Source: Flavobacteriaceae bacterium (lineage in GTDB: Bacteria; Bacteroidota; Bacteroidia; Flavobacteriales; Flavobacteriaceae). From it: a stretch of 64,000 nucleotides of DNA. The notes under the pieces were generated by a model, which worked only from the letters and a program-made list of their open reading frames with translations, did not search any database and was not told the DNA's origin. Below are positions 49,673-58,984 of the stretch, piece by piece. The stretch covers positions 1 through 64,000 of the forward strand of contig PBNJ01000024.1 of NCBI GenBank assembly GCA_002723075.1, given 5' to 3'. Each line of letters starts with the position of its first letter. The stretch's first letter is position 1. The translations under genes and the position numbers were made by a program.

Positions 49673-52519
49673 TTGAAAACGGAAAACTTCGCTTACCGTC
49701 ATATTGGGCCTAGGGTAGATGAGGTAGAAGACATGCTCAAAACCATCAAAGCAAACTCATTGGACGAGCTTTGTGCAGAAACGATACCTGCAAATATTCG
49801 ACTGCAAGATCAAATGAACCTTCCCGATGCAATGAGTGAGGCCAATTGTATCCAACACATTGCTGCATTGGGTTCAAAAAACAAAGTACACAAAAGCTAT
49901 ATTGGTATGGGGTATCATCCCACCCATCTTCCTGCTGCGATACAGAGAAATATACTTGAGAACCCCGGATGGTACACCGCCTATACACCCTATCAAGCCG
50001 AAATCGCACAAGGACGGCTTGAGGCCGTTCTCAACTTTCAAACTATGGTTTGTGAATTGACAGCTATGCCCCTTGCAAATGCCTCCCTGTTGGATGAGAG
50101 TACAGCGGCAGCTGAGGCGATGAGCATGCTGTATAGTCTCCGAACATCTACCCAAAAAAAAACGGAAGCAAATCAGTTTTTTGTTGACAACAATATTTTA
50201 CCGCAAACCCTTGCTGTCTTACAAAGTCGAGCGACCCCTATCGGTATCGAGTTGGTTCAAGGAGACGTTGATGATTGGCAACCAACATCTGATTGTTTTG
50301 GTGCAATCTTTCAATACCCCGGCAAATATGGACAACTCATTGACTTGCGAGCTGCAGTCGACAAAGCAAAAAGTCTGGATATTAAAACCACAGTAGCCGC
50401 TGATATTTTGAGCTTAGCACTTCTTGAAGCACCGGGCACTTATGGTGCAGATGTGGTTGTTGGAAGCACCCAACGCTTTGGTATCCCGATGGGTTTTGGT
50501 GGTCCACATGCTGGTTATTTTGCAACTAAAACAGAATATAAACGAAGTGTTCCAGGTCGTATTATTGGCGTTACCCAAGACAAGCAGGGAAATCGTGCCT
50601 TGCGAATGGCATTGCAAACTCGTGAGCAACATATTAAACGAGATCGTGCGACTTCCAACATCTGTACCGCACAAGTCCTTTTAGCTGTTATGGCTGGGAT
50701 GTATGCCGTTCATCATGGACCTGAAGGTCTTAGTCAACTCGCCAGACGTATACACAATCACACCATTGCACTCTATAATGGTTTGGTTAAGCTGGGTATT
50801 GATGTATGCAACACTACCTTTTTTGATACTTTGCAGATCAGTTGTTCGACTGGAGTCGTTCAAAAGGAAGCGCTCAGTCGTGGAGTAAATCTGAATATCA
50901 TTGACGATCATCGCATGAGCATATCGATTAGTGAGCTTACAACCGATTCTGACATTGATGAGTTAATTCAGATTATCAGCAGTAGTAAAACAACTTCTCC
51001 CAAAGTTCCCTTGGAACCAGTTGGAATCCCAACTTCCATGCAGCGTTCTACCCCCTACCTCACACAAGACGTATTTTATAATTATCAGTCCGAGTCTGCT
51101 TTGATGCGCTATATCAAACAACTCGAGAGAAAAGATCTATCGCTTACCCACAGTATGATCGCTTTGGGTTCTTGTACGATGAAACTAAATGCAGCCGCAG
51201 AATTGCTCCCAATCAGTAGGCCTGAATGGGGGAATATTCATCCTTTTGCTCCCACGGATCAGGTACAGGGTTATCAGCATATTTTGAGGGAGCTCGAAAA
51301 CGATTTGTCTGAAATTACTGGCTTTGCAGCTACTTCACTCCAGCCCAACTCAGGTGCTCAAGGGGAGTTTAGCGGTTTGATGGTTATTCGGTCCTATCAC
51401 GAGGCGCGTGGTGATCGGCATCGAAATATTTGTTTGATTCCCTCGTCGGCTCATGGAACCAATCCAGCCTCGGCAGTCATGGCGGGTATGCGTGTTGTAG
51501 TTGTAGGTACTGACAAACACGGAAATATCAATGAAGATGAGTTACGCGAAAAGGCCATGGCACATGCCGAAAATCTAGCTGCTTTGATGATTACTTACCC
51601 CTCAACTCATGGGGTGTTTGAATCTTCCATCCAGCGAATAACCAAAGTGATCCACGACTGTGGCGGACAGGTCTACATGGACGGTGCAAATATGAATGCG
51701 CAAGTGGGTCTTACAAACCCTGCGTTGATTGGAGCGGACGTATGCCATCTCAACTTACACAAGACCTTTGCCATTCCGCACGGCGGTGGTGGTCCTGGGG
51801 TTGGGCCAATTTGTGTGGCAAAGCACTTAGCGTCATTTTTACCTTCACATCCTTTCCTTTCAAAAGATAAACAATCTGTCACTATTTCTGGAGCTCCTTG
51901 GGGCTCGGCCATGATTTGTCTCATCTCTTATGCCTATATTCGAATGCTTGGTGCAAAAGGTTTGAAAAGAGCGACAGAAATTGCGATTCTCAATGCAAAC
52001 TACATCAAAGCAAGATTGGATAAACACTATGAGATTTTGTACAAAGGAGAGTCTGGACGTGCCGCACATGAGTTTATCATTGACTGCAGACCATTTAAGG
52101 AAAAAGGTATCGAAGTCGTAGATATCGCAAAACGATTAATGGACTACGGATTCCATTCTCCAACAGTTTCGTTTCCAGTAGTTGGTACGATGATGATAGA
52201 GCCAACTGAAAGCGAAGATAAGTCCGAATTAGATCGATTCTGCGATGCAATGATTTCAATTCGTTTCGAAATTGAAGGAAGTGATGCATACCAAAAAGAT
52301 AATATTTTACACAATGCTCCCCACACTCTAGCACTACTAACAGCTGATGAATGGGAACTTCCCTACAGTCGGAGTGAGGCCGCATATCCGCTTGATTTTG
52401 TGAGACAAAATAAATTTTGGCCGAGTGTAAGACGAACCGATGAGGCCTTTGGGGATCGTAATTTGATCTGTACATGTGCCCCCATTGAAGAATATCAGAC
52501 AACGGAAGATAAAATTTAA
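49673..52519 (+). CDS. gcvP: Glycine dehydrogenase (decarboxylating), P protein of the glycine cleavage system
   Basis: 948 residues, the fused single-chain form. The start is TTG: no ATG or GTG lies near, and (M)KTENFAYRHIGPR is the family N-terminus. The PLP lysine is Lys697 in HLNLHKTFAIPHGGGGPG, and HMEP-type segments such as GSCTMKLNAAAELLP are present. It decarboxylates glycine and passes the aminomethyl group to the lipoyl H protein. gcvT and gcvH are not in the window. Confidence 0.95.
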   Translation: MKTENFAYRHIGPRVDEVEDMLKTIKANSLDELCAETIPANIRLQDQMNLPDAMSEANCIQHIAALGSKNKVHKSYIGMGYHPTHLPAAIQRNILENPGWYTAYTPYQAEIAQGRLEAVLNFQTMVCELTAMPLANASLLDESTAAAEAMSMLYSLRTSTQKKTEANQFFVDNNILPQTLAVLQSRATPIGIELVQGDVDDWQPTSDCFGAIFQYPGKYGQLIDLRAAVDKAKSLDIKTTVAADILSLALLEAPGTYGADVVVGSTQRFGIPMGFGGPHAGYFATKTEYKRSVPGRIIGVTQDKQGNRALRMALQTREQHIKRDRATSNICTAQVLLAVMAGMYAVHHGPEGLSQLARRIHNHTIALYNGLVKLGIDVCNTTFFDTLQISCSTGVVQKEALSRGVNLNIIDDHRMSISISELTTDSDIDELIQIISSSKTTSPKVPLEPVGIPTSMQRSTPYLTQDVFYNYQSESALMRYIKQLERKDLSLTHSMIALGSCTMKLNAAAELLPISRPEWGNIHPFAPTDQVQGYQHILRELENDLSEITGFAATSLQPNSGAQGEFSGLMVIRSYHEARGDRHRNICLIPSSAHGTNPASAVMAGMRVVVVGTDKHGNINEDELREKAMAHAENLAALMITYPSTHGVFESSIQRITKVIHDCGGQVYMDGANMNAQVGLTNPALIGADVCHLNLHKTFAIPHGGGGPGVGPICVAKHLASFLPSHPFLSKDKQSVTISGAPWGSAMICLISYAYIRMLGAKGLKRATEIAILNANYIKARLDKHYEILYKGESGRAAHEFIIDCRPFKEKGIEVVDIAKRLMDYGFHSPTVSFPVVGTMMIEPTESEDKSELDRFCDAMISIRFEIEGSDAYQKDNILHNAPHTLALLTADEWELPYSRSEAAYPLDFVRQNKFWPSVRRTDEAFGDRNLICTCAPIEEYQTTEDKI

Positions 52520-52563
52520 ATAACTCATTTTAAGTTATTTATAAATTAAATTTCAGCTATCCA

Positions 52564-52594
52564 TTGCTCCCTTCGAATTCTTATGTTATTTTTG
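52564..52594 (+). promoter_or_regulatory. Promoter of the FabH-like gene
   Basis: TTG (52564-52566), a 20-base spacer and TATTTTTG (52587-52594) match the consensus well. It leaves a leader of roughly 65-70 bases before the ATG at 52668, the longest in this part of the window. Confidence 0.65.
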
Positions 52595-52667
52595 GGTGTC
52601 GTAGTATTTTTATTATTATTTGGTGTGGTCATTAGAATGTATTTAGCTTTGAATAAAACCATGAATC

Positions 52668-53726
52668 ATGGCCATTAAAATTACAGGCACAGGGTGTTAT
52701 ATTCCCGAAAATGTTACTTCGAATCGGGACTTTCTTAAACATGAGTTTTTTCAAGCAGATGGCTCGCTCTTTACGGTTACCAATGAGACGATTATCGAGA
52801 AATTCCAATCGATTACTGGGATATCTGAGCGGAAGTACGCAAAAAATCATCACAACGCGAGTGACCTCGCAACTTTTGCTGCCGAACGAGCAATTGATGA
52901 TGCCAGTATCGATCCAGAGCAATTAGACTATATCATCGTTGGCCATAATTTTGGGGACGTTACTCACGGCCAAAACCAATCAGATATGTTACCAGCTCTT
53001 GCCGCTCGAGTCAAGCATCAACTCGGGATAAAGAGTCCAAGTTGTGTTGCTTATGATTTGATTTTTGGTTGCCCGGGCTGGGTCGAAGGGCTTATCCAAG
53101 CACAAGCTTTTATCAAAGCTGGCATGGCGAAACGTTGTCTTGTTATCGGAGCAGAGACCTTATCACGGGTGGTGGATCGCAACGATCGGGATTCCATGAT
53201 TTTTGCAGACGGAGCAGGCGCAACAATTATCGAAGAAATAAAAGGAGATGGGGGATTATTATCCCACAATACTGCGACCTATACAACTGATGAAACCTAT
53301 TACATTTATGCAGGTGGTTCATACTGCAATCCCAAAAATGACAACACCCAATACATCAAAATGGAAGGTCGAAAGGTATATGAGTTTGCGTTAAACCATG
53401 TTCCCCAAGCAATGAAAGACTGTTTTGATGCTTCTGGACAGCAAATTGAAGACCTCAAAAAAGTATTTATCCACCAAGCCAACGAAAAAATGGATGAAGC
53501 GATTCTGAAACGTTTCTATCGATTATACCGAACCCAAATGCCAGAAGATATTTTACCGATGAACATTCAAACCTATGGAAACAGTTCAGTAGCTACGGTA
53601 CCGACTCTATTCGACTTGGTGCGTAAAGGTCAACTTAAAGATCACAAGCTCAACAAAGGTGACGTGATCTTGTTTGCTAGTGTTGGTGCTGGAATGAATA
53701 TCAATGCAATTACTTATCAGCTTTAA
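52668..53726 (+). CDS. 3-oxoacyl-ACP synthase III (FabH-like) family protein
   Basis: 352 residues, thiolase fold. The catalytic triad is complete: Cys135 in IFGCPGW, His269 in FIHQAN and Asn305 in TYGNSSV. The start MAIKITGTGCYIPENVTSN is typical. A stand-alone synthase outside a fab cluster could start fatty-acid chains or make a specialised acyl product; the substrate is not readable from the sequence. Its end overlaps the convergent phosphatase gene by 17 bases. Confidence 0.9.
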   Translation: MAIKITGTGCYIPENVTSNRDFLKHEFFQADGSLFTVTNETIIEKFQSITGISERKYAKNHHNASDLATFAAERAIDDASIDPEQLDYIIVGHNFGDVTHGQNQSDMLPALAARVKHQLGIKSPSCVAYDLIFGCPGWVEGLIQAQAFIKAGMAKRCLVIGAETLSRVVDRNDRDSMIFADGAGATIIEEIKGDGGLLSHNTATYTTDETYYIYAGGSYCNPKNDNTQYIKMEGRKVYEFALNHVPQAMKDCFDASGQQIEDLKKVFIHQANEKMDEAILKRFYRLYRTQMPEDILPMNIQTYGNSSVATVPTLFDLVRKGQLKDHKLNKGDVILFASVGAGMNINAITYQL

Positions 53727-55359
53727 GCAAAGCTTTCGAAATTACATTTCCTGTCATCCCATTTGGAAAAGCGGTACCCAATAAAGCGCACATTGTTGGA
53801 GCTATATCCGTAATCGATGTTTCTTCGAAAGTGTGGCCTGCTTTGATACCACGACCCATCATCAGCAGTGGAGCATGGGTGTCATAGGAAAAGCCAGTGC
53901 CATGAGTTGTTCCCGTATGGCCATAATCGATATGACCCGGTTTGGGTATCATATAAACATCCCCCGCTCTTTTGATATGATTTCCACGAAGCAAGAGGTT
54001 ATGCAGTTTTTCAGATGGACTCAATTGGGGGACATCGACAGTTTTAAATGCTTTTTCAATGGTAGAAAAGCGGAGAATCACGCGGATTGCTTCTTCTGCC
54101 AATTCATCAAGGTGAAGTCTATTTTTTTCAATTTGTTCATGATCCAAATACATCTGATCATTGCCAATATGCAACACCAAATTATCGATACCTGTTTTCG
54201 AAAACAAGACTTGATTGACTTGGTCTTTTATCCCCTTACTTTTATCATGCCCGCCGGGAAAATTATGGTCATTGAGGTATTTGGGAACATGAACTGCACC
54301 GTGATCTGAGGTCAGAAATAGGGTAACATCATCCATTCCAACCATTTGATCGATTTCAGAAAATAATCGTTCCAATTCCAAATCCAAACGAAGGTAAGTG
54401 TCTTGGGTTTCGATTGCTGTCAATCCAAATTGATGTCCAACATGGTCAGTTGAAGAATAGCTGATCATCAATACATCGGTTTGATCATCTTTCCCAAGGT
54501 CCTCGTGCGCAAGAGCAAGAAGAGCCATATCAGTTACAAGGGTATTTCCAAAAGGAGTGTTGCGAACGATGTCCAAGCCCTTGTCTTTGTAATAGTCTGG
54601 CGATAGGGTTGAAAGATCATAGGGAAATGTTGGTCGGTCTGCTCCCTTGTAAATCCCTTCATAGGGTGTATCGTCAGGCCCACTCGCGGTATACGTTTCT
54701 ATTGGCCGTAAGGTGTTCCATACCGATGATGCGTATTGGTGAGGGTATTTCTTAGCGTTGTATTCAGACACCCAGTTGGCCAGAGAGTCCATATAGTATG
54801 TGCTTGTGGTAAAAACGCCTTCATCACCTCCTGCAAACCAGTATGCCGCATTGGCAGAATGTCCTGTTGATAAAATAGCAGAACGATCCTTTAGGGAAAT
54901 TCCAATCACTTTGTTTCGAAACTGTGTGTGCAGTCGAAATTGATCTGCAAAAGTGGTTGTAATAAGATGTTTCGGAGATTTTCTTCCTTTGGTCGCAGAC
55001 CCCAATCCTTCCACATCATTATCACCAACACAGTATACCTCTTTTTTTGATTTGCGGTCATACCACTCATTTCCGATAATTCCATGGACAGAAGGTGTCG
55101 TTCCAGTTGAAATGGAAGCATGTCCTGGACCCGTTAGAGTTTGATAATAATTAAAATGGTGGTTGTGAGCCACAAAACCCTCCTTATAAAAGCGTTTAAA
55201 GCCATTCGGACTGAGGTCATCCCAATAACGAGTAATGTAATCGTATCGCATTTGGTCAACCACGATTCCGATTACAAGCTTAGGCGGCTTTTCTAGATTT
55301 GTAGGGGAACAAGCCAAAACACTGAGTAAGATAATGTAAACAGGTAGAATTTTTTTCAT
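53710..55359 (-). CDS. PafA-type alkaline phosphatase, lipoprotein
   Basis: 549 residues. Lipobox Cys17 (SVLAC) after MKKILPVYIILL. The alkaline phosphatase superfamily core has metal Asp35 (VVDQMRYDY), nucleophile Thr76 (TGPGH), Asn97 (IGNEWY) and the pair Lys157/Arg159 (SLKDRS), which match Thr79, Asn100, Lys162 and Arg164 of the phosphate-insensitive PafA enzyme. More metal ligands are in YSSTDHVGH, TSDHG and HGTGF. It should release phosphate from organic monoesters at the cell envelope, even when phosphate is present. No pho-box could be judged by eye. Confidence 0.88.
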   Translation of the reverse strand: MKKILPVYIILLSVLACSPTNLEKPPKLVIGIVVDQMRYDYITRYWDDLSPNGFKRFYKEGFVAHNHHFNYYQTLTGPGHASISTGTTPSVHGIIGNEWYDRKSKKEVYCVGDNDVEGLGSATKGRKSPKHLITTTFADQFRLHTQFRNKVIGISLKDRSAILSTGHSANAAYWFAGGDEGVFTTSTYYMDSLANWVSEYNAKKYPHQYASSVWNTLRPIETYTASGPDDTPYEGIYKGADRPTFPYDLSTLSPDYYKDKGLDIVRNTPFGNTLVTDMALLALAHEDLGKDDQTDVLMISYSSTDHVGHQFGLTAIETQDTYLRLDLELERLFSEIDQMVGMDDVTLFLTSDHGAVHVPKYLNDHNFPGGHDKSKGIKDQVNQVLFSKTGIDNLVLHIGNDQMYLDHEQIEKNRLHLDELAEEAIRVILRFSTIEKAFKTVDVPQLSPSEKLHNLLLRGNHIKRAGDVYMIPKPGHIDYGHTGTTHGTGFSYDTHAPLLMMGRGIKAGHTFEETSITDIAPTMCALLGTAFPNGMTGNVISKALLKADK

Positions 55360-55378
55360 GTGTATCGATTGAAAATTT

Positions 55379-55386
55379 CAAATATA
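55379..55386 (-). promoter_or_regulatory. -7 box of the PafA-like phosphatase gene
   Basis: TATATTTG on the minus strand, 19 bases before the ATG at 55359. A TTG 14 bases upstream is a little too close. Confidence 0.5.
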
Positions 55387-55428
55387 ATTTTTTTGAGAGA
55401 CAACCTCTGTAAGCAAACATTATTTTTT

Positions 55429-55436
55429 TACTTTCG
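55429..55436 (+). promoter_or_regulatory. Near-consensus -7 box of mlaE
   Basis: TACTTTCG (one mismatch from TAnnTTTG), then TCAA, then the GTG at 55441. The spacing repeats the leaderless arrangement seen at rlmB and purK and supports the GTG start. Confidence 0.45.
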
Positions 55437-55440
55437 TCAA

Positions 55441-56178
55441 GTGAATATACTCAAACACGTTGGTGCCTATTTTTTGATGATTCGGTTGGTGTTTATCAAA
55501 CCTACCAAACGATCGATTATGTATGGACTCGTTATGAAAGAAATTCAGGATTTGATACTAGGTTCACTTGGCATAGTATGTTTTCTTTCTTTTTTTGTGG
55601 GCGGAGTTGTCTCCATTCAAACAGCTTTGAATATCGACAGCACTTTTATCCCAGAAAATCTGGTTGGTTTTGCAACGCGACAATCCATTATTCTTGAGTT
55701 TGCACCCACGTTTATGGCGATTATTTTAGCTGGAAAAGTCGGGTCCTATATCACATCAAGTATTGGGACCATGCGCGTAACCGAACAAATCGATGCCTTG
55801 GAAGTTATGGGTATTAATTCGGTAAACTTTTTGGTTTTCCCCAAACTTTTGGCCATGACCTTATTGCCAATCGTCATTATCTTTTCTATGTTTTTAGGCA
55901 TTTTTGGTGGCTGGGCTGCCACCATATATGGGGGCTTTTCGAGTAGCGCCTCATTCATCGAGGGCATTCAATTGGAGTTTAATTCATTTCATGTCTTTTA
56001 TGCTTTTGTAAAAACTTTTTTATTCGCGATCATTTTAGCTACAATCCCCTCCTACCACGGCTATTATATGAAAGGGGGAGCACTTGATGTTGGTCGTGCC
56101 AGCACGGTTTCCTTTGTTTGGTGCTCTGTTGTCATTATTGTTGTAAACTATTTTATTACCCAACTCTTTTTCTCCTAG
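55441..56178 (+). CDS. MlaE/YrbE-family ABC permease (lipid transport)
   Basis: 245 residues from GTG 55441 (reading MNILKHVGAYFLMIRLVF), five or six membrane helices. The MlaE signature is clear: SIQTALNID, GFATRQSIILEFAPTFMA and GKVGSYITSSIGTMRVTEQI followed by DALEVMGI. A longer reading from GTG 55360 adds 27 residues without family character. With the next gene it forms the inner-membrane part of an Mla-type transporter keeping phospholipid asymmetry of the outer membrane. The MlaD substrate-binding partner is not in the window. Confidence 0.9.
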   Translation: MNILKHVGAYFLMIRLVFIKPTKRSIMYGLVMKEIQDLILGSLGIVCFLSFFVGGVVSIQTALNIDSTFIPENLVGFATRQSIILEFAPTFMAIILAGKVGSYITSSIGTMRVTEQIDALEVMGINSVNFLVFPKLLAMTLLPIVIIFSMFLGIFGGWAATIYGGFSSSASFIEGIQLEFNSFHVFYAFVKTFLFAIILATIPSYHGYYMKGGALDVGRASTVSFVWCSVVIIVVNYFITQLFFS

Positions 56179-56179
56179 A

Positions 56180-56941
56180 ATGATTCAGATAAAAGACATA
56201 CATAAAGAGTTTGATAATACGCCAATTTTAAAAGGGATTACAACTGAATTCAAAAGAGGAAAAACAAACTTGGTGATTGGACAAAGTGGGTCTGGAAAAA
56301 CCGTTTTACTCAAAATTCTTCTTGGTTTATTTACTCCCAATAAAGGCGAAATCTATTTTGACGGAATTCCTTTTTCTTCAATGACAGACGACGAACACAG
56401 AACCCTACGCAGGGAAATCGGAATGGTCTTTCAAGGGAGTGCATTATTTGATTCGATGAGTGTGATTGAAAATGTATTGTTTCCCATGCGCATGCTAACC
56501 AAATTGTCAGAAGCCGAAAGGATAGAGCAAGCAGAGACCGTCATTGAGCGTGTCAACCTCATCGACGCGAAAAACAAGCTTCCCAATGAAATTTCAGGTG
56601 GGATGCAAAAGCGAGTTGCGATTGCACGAGCAGTTGTGATGCGACCCAAATATCTTTTTTGTGACGAACCAAACTCTGGATTGGATCCAAAAACAGCTAT
56701 TGTGATTGACAACCTGATTCAGGAATTAACTAAAGAGTACAATATCACTACCGTCATCAACTCCCATGACATGAACTCGGTCATGGAAATCGGAGAAACC
56801 ATTGTCTTTTTAAAGAATGGTACTAAAGAATGGGAGGGGTCAAACCAAAATATATTTAAAACCGATAACGAAGCCGTTACAGACTTTGTTTATTCCTCAA
56901 ACTTGTTCAAAAAAGTGAGAAAATTATACCTAGAGGATTAA
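56180..56941 (+). CDS. MlaF-type ABC transporter ATP-binding protein
   Basis: 253 residues. Walker A GQSGSGKTVLLK, signature ISGGMQKRVAIARA, Walker B YLFCDEPNSGLD and switch His in INSHDMNSV. The GGM-QK-RV signature wording is typical of MlaF. It starts 1 base after mlaE. The stop overlaps that of the DUF389 gene on the other strand (TTAA). Confidence 0.92.
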   Translation: MIQIKDIHKEFDNTPILKGITTEFKRGKTNLVIGQSGSGKTVLLKILLGLFTPNKGEIYFDGIPFSSMTDDEHRTLRREIGMVFQGSALFDSMSVIENVLFPMRMLTKLSEAERIEQAETVIERVNLIDAKNKLPNEISGGMQKRVAIARAVVMRPKYLFCDEPNSGLDPKTAIVIDNLIQELTKEYNITTVINSHDMNSVMEIGETIVFLKNGTKEWEGSNQNIFKTDNEAVTDFVYSSNLFKKVRKLYLED

Positions 56942-58374
56942 TCGCTTTCGAGGACAAAGGCACGATTAGGAAGTTGAATTACCAACCAATTTCGCAAACG
57001 TTTTTCTTCGGATGCAATGGCTAAAGAGTCCAAAGAAGAGTCCCACTGTATACGAAAGACCGCTATTGTATCTATCGTTTCGAAGTTTGAAATATAGGTT
57101 TGTGCATAGCGAACTTCTCGAGCAAAAGGACTAATTACCCTCATTTCGGAGAGTATTTCATCAAATGAGATTTGGGATGTTGATCGATTGTTAAGTTCGC
57201 CAATACGTGTTTGTAATGCTTGAATTTCAGCTTGTTGACGAAGAAGTTCCAGTGAGTCACGTTTTCGTAATTCAATCAGAAAACGCTGTTGATCAAAACG
57301 CTTGGTTTCTTGTTCCAATTGGTTTACAATAAGTGCTGTATTTTCAAGAGATTCATAGGAAGCAATTCGCTCCCTTAACAAGCGCTCAACAGCTGGTTCT
57401 AAAGGGGCCACGCCAAAGTTATTGATAATCACTTTTGGTTGTGAATCATCAAAAACGATGCTTGCTGTTTGGCGCAAGTAATCGGCATTATCAATCCCTT
57501 GAAGCTCACTGTCCAAAAACAATTGTGCAGCCGCTTGAAAACGACTCTTTTGTAATACGTCAACAAAAGTAAATCCAGCGGGGATCGCCATGAGTAAGGC
57601 CAATAGTGTTGCCAGACGCGAAATACGACGGCGGCTCTTGGGATTGGCATACTCTGTCATAGGGAACCGCAAAAGTTTAACAACCAGATACGCAGCAAGG
57701 GCAATAAAACTGGCATTAATCGCAAATAAATACAACGCTCCAAGCGCATAGGAAATATTTGAATGTGCCAGTGCATAACCAACTGTACAAAGAGGTGGCA
57801 TAAGGGCAGTGGCAATGGCAACCCCAAAAATCACTGAGGCTATGGTTCCCTTTTTGGTTCGAGCAATAATCAAAGCCAAACCACCAAAAAAAGCAATCAA
57901 CACATCTCGAATATCAGGGCTGACACGAGCCAAAAGCTCACTGGACTCTTCGCGAAGCGGAAAAAGAGCAAAGAAAAGAAATGCCGTAAGTACACTGAGC
58001 AATACCATGACACCAAAATTGACCAAGGAACGGCGTAATGTGGCTAGATCGTTAATCGCCAAAGAAACCCCAACACCAAGAACAGGGCCCATTAAAGGCG
58101 CTATCAACATCGCACCTATGACCACAGCAGTCGAGTTGGCATTCAATCCAATTGAGGCAAGGAAAATTGAACAAATCAATACCCAAGCGGTGGCGCCACG
58201 AAAGGAAATATCGTCTTGTATGGCCTGAATTGTTGCCCGATAATCAGTGTCTTTACGGATGGACAGCAGGGTTGATACAAACCCAAACAGACTTTTTAAA
58301 AACCCTTTCGCTCCCTGTTGAACCTCTGCTTTAGCAGCATTGGTTTCTTCTACAAAGTCAAATTTAGATTCCAT
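56938..58374 (-). CDS. DUF389 family membrane protein
   Basis: 478 residues from ATG 58374; a longer reading would lie inside the SprT gene. About six membrane helices in residues 60-290 with the DUF389 pattern STAVVIGAMLIAPLMGPVLG and IIARTKKGTIASVIFGVAIA plus ALMPPLCTVG. The soluble C-terminal part includes a predicted coiled coil around LEQETKRFDQQRFLIELRKR to LRQQAEIQALQTRIGEL. The family is uncharacterised. It follows sprT by 19 bases. Confidence 0.88.
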   Translation of the reverse strand: MESKFDFVEETNAAKAEVQQGAKGFLKSLFGFVSTLLSIRKDTDYRATIQAIQDDISFRGATAWVLICSIFLASIGLNANSTAVVIGAMLIAPLMGPVLGVGVSLAINDLATLRRSLVNFGVMVLLSVLTAFLFFALFPLREESSELLARVSPDIRDVLIAFFGGLALIIARTKKGTIASVIFGVAIATALMPPLCTVGYALAHSNISYALGALYLFAINASFIALAAYLVVKLLRFPMTEYANPKSRRRISRLATLLALLMAIPAGFTFVDVLQKSRFQAAAQLFLDSELQGIDNADYLRQTASIVFDDSQPKVIINNFGVAPLEPAVERLLRERIASYESLENTALIVNQLEQETKRFDQQRFLIELRKRDSLELLRQQAEIQALQTRIGELNNRSTSQISFDEILSEMRVISPFAREVRYAQTYISNFETIDTIAVFRIQWDSSLDSLAIASEEKRLRNWLVIQLPNRAFVLESD

Positions 58375-58393
58375 TACGCAGACATCTTTAATT

Positions 58394-58984
58394 TTAAACC
58401 CTTTGAACTTCACTGTGCGCAGCGAAGAGATAGGTTCTTTTTGTGGCAAGCTCAACACAAGCATAGCATGTTCTACGCAATTGTCCCAATTCGTAGATTT
58501 TGCCATTTTCTGCTCGAAAGCGAGTGCCGGTTTCTAACTCAAAAATAAAAGATTTATCGTTAGCAGGGTCATAGCGCTTGAGCGCAAGAGCCAATGGAGG
58601 GTCTGCATCAAGAGTTGATTTTGGGTTTTTCAAGTGTTTTGCCAACAAGCCGAGTACATCATTAGGAAAAATTTGATCTTGAAGAAAAGGAAGCATTTGT
58701 TCCTTAAACGTTTGCTTCCATAGAGCACCATGTGGTTGGGTTCTATACGGCTGTGTTTGAGTAACCAACCAATGCGCCCACTCATGAATAAATGTAATTA
58801 AAAATCGATAGGGATTTTCCATTTTATTTAAGGTAATCTGAAATCGTCCATCTGGAAACTTTCGAAAATCTCCGTGTTTTGTACGCCTTGGGCTGACAAC
58901 CCGAATGGTAACTGGTTGATTCTGAACCAAATCGAGACATTGAGAACGCGCATTAACAGGCAAATACGTCGCAAAAGCACTCAT
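58394..58984 (-). CDS. SprT-like zinc-dependent domain protein
   Basis: 196 residues. The HExxH motif is HEWAH (67-71) with a likely third ligand at His85 (PHGALWK). The C-terminal part keeps a CYAC pair but not a full zinc ribbon. SprT/Spartan domains cleave DNA-protein crosslinks in eukaryotes; the bacterial role is unclear. Its ATG overlaps the SDR stop by 4 bases. Confidence 0.85.
   Translation of the reverse strand: MSAFATYLPVNARSQCLDLVQNQPVTIRVVSPRRTKHGDFRKFPDGRFQITLNKMENPYRFLITFIHEWAHWLVTQTQPYRTQPHGALWKQTFKEQMLPFLQDQIFPNDVLGLLAKHLKNPKSTLDADPPLALALKRYDPANDKSFIFELETGTRFRAENGKIYELGQLRRTCYACVELATKRTYLFAAHSEVQRV

Noticed and set aside
52583-52678. Tiny hydrophobic reading frame of 31 codons (MLFLGVVVFLLLFGVVIRMY...) ending inside the FabH-like gene
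   Set aside because: A good promoter (TTG-N20-TATTTTTG) lies across its start, so its ATG would be upstream of the transcript start. The stretch is better explained as the leader of the FabH-like gene.
57809-58228. Open frame of 139 codons on the plus strand inside the DUF389 gene
   Set aside because: Antisense to conserved membrane helices; composition is a mirror of those codons and nothing resembles a known protein.
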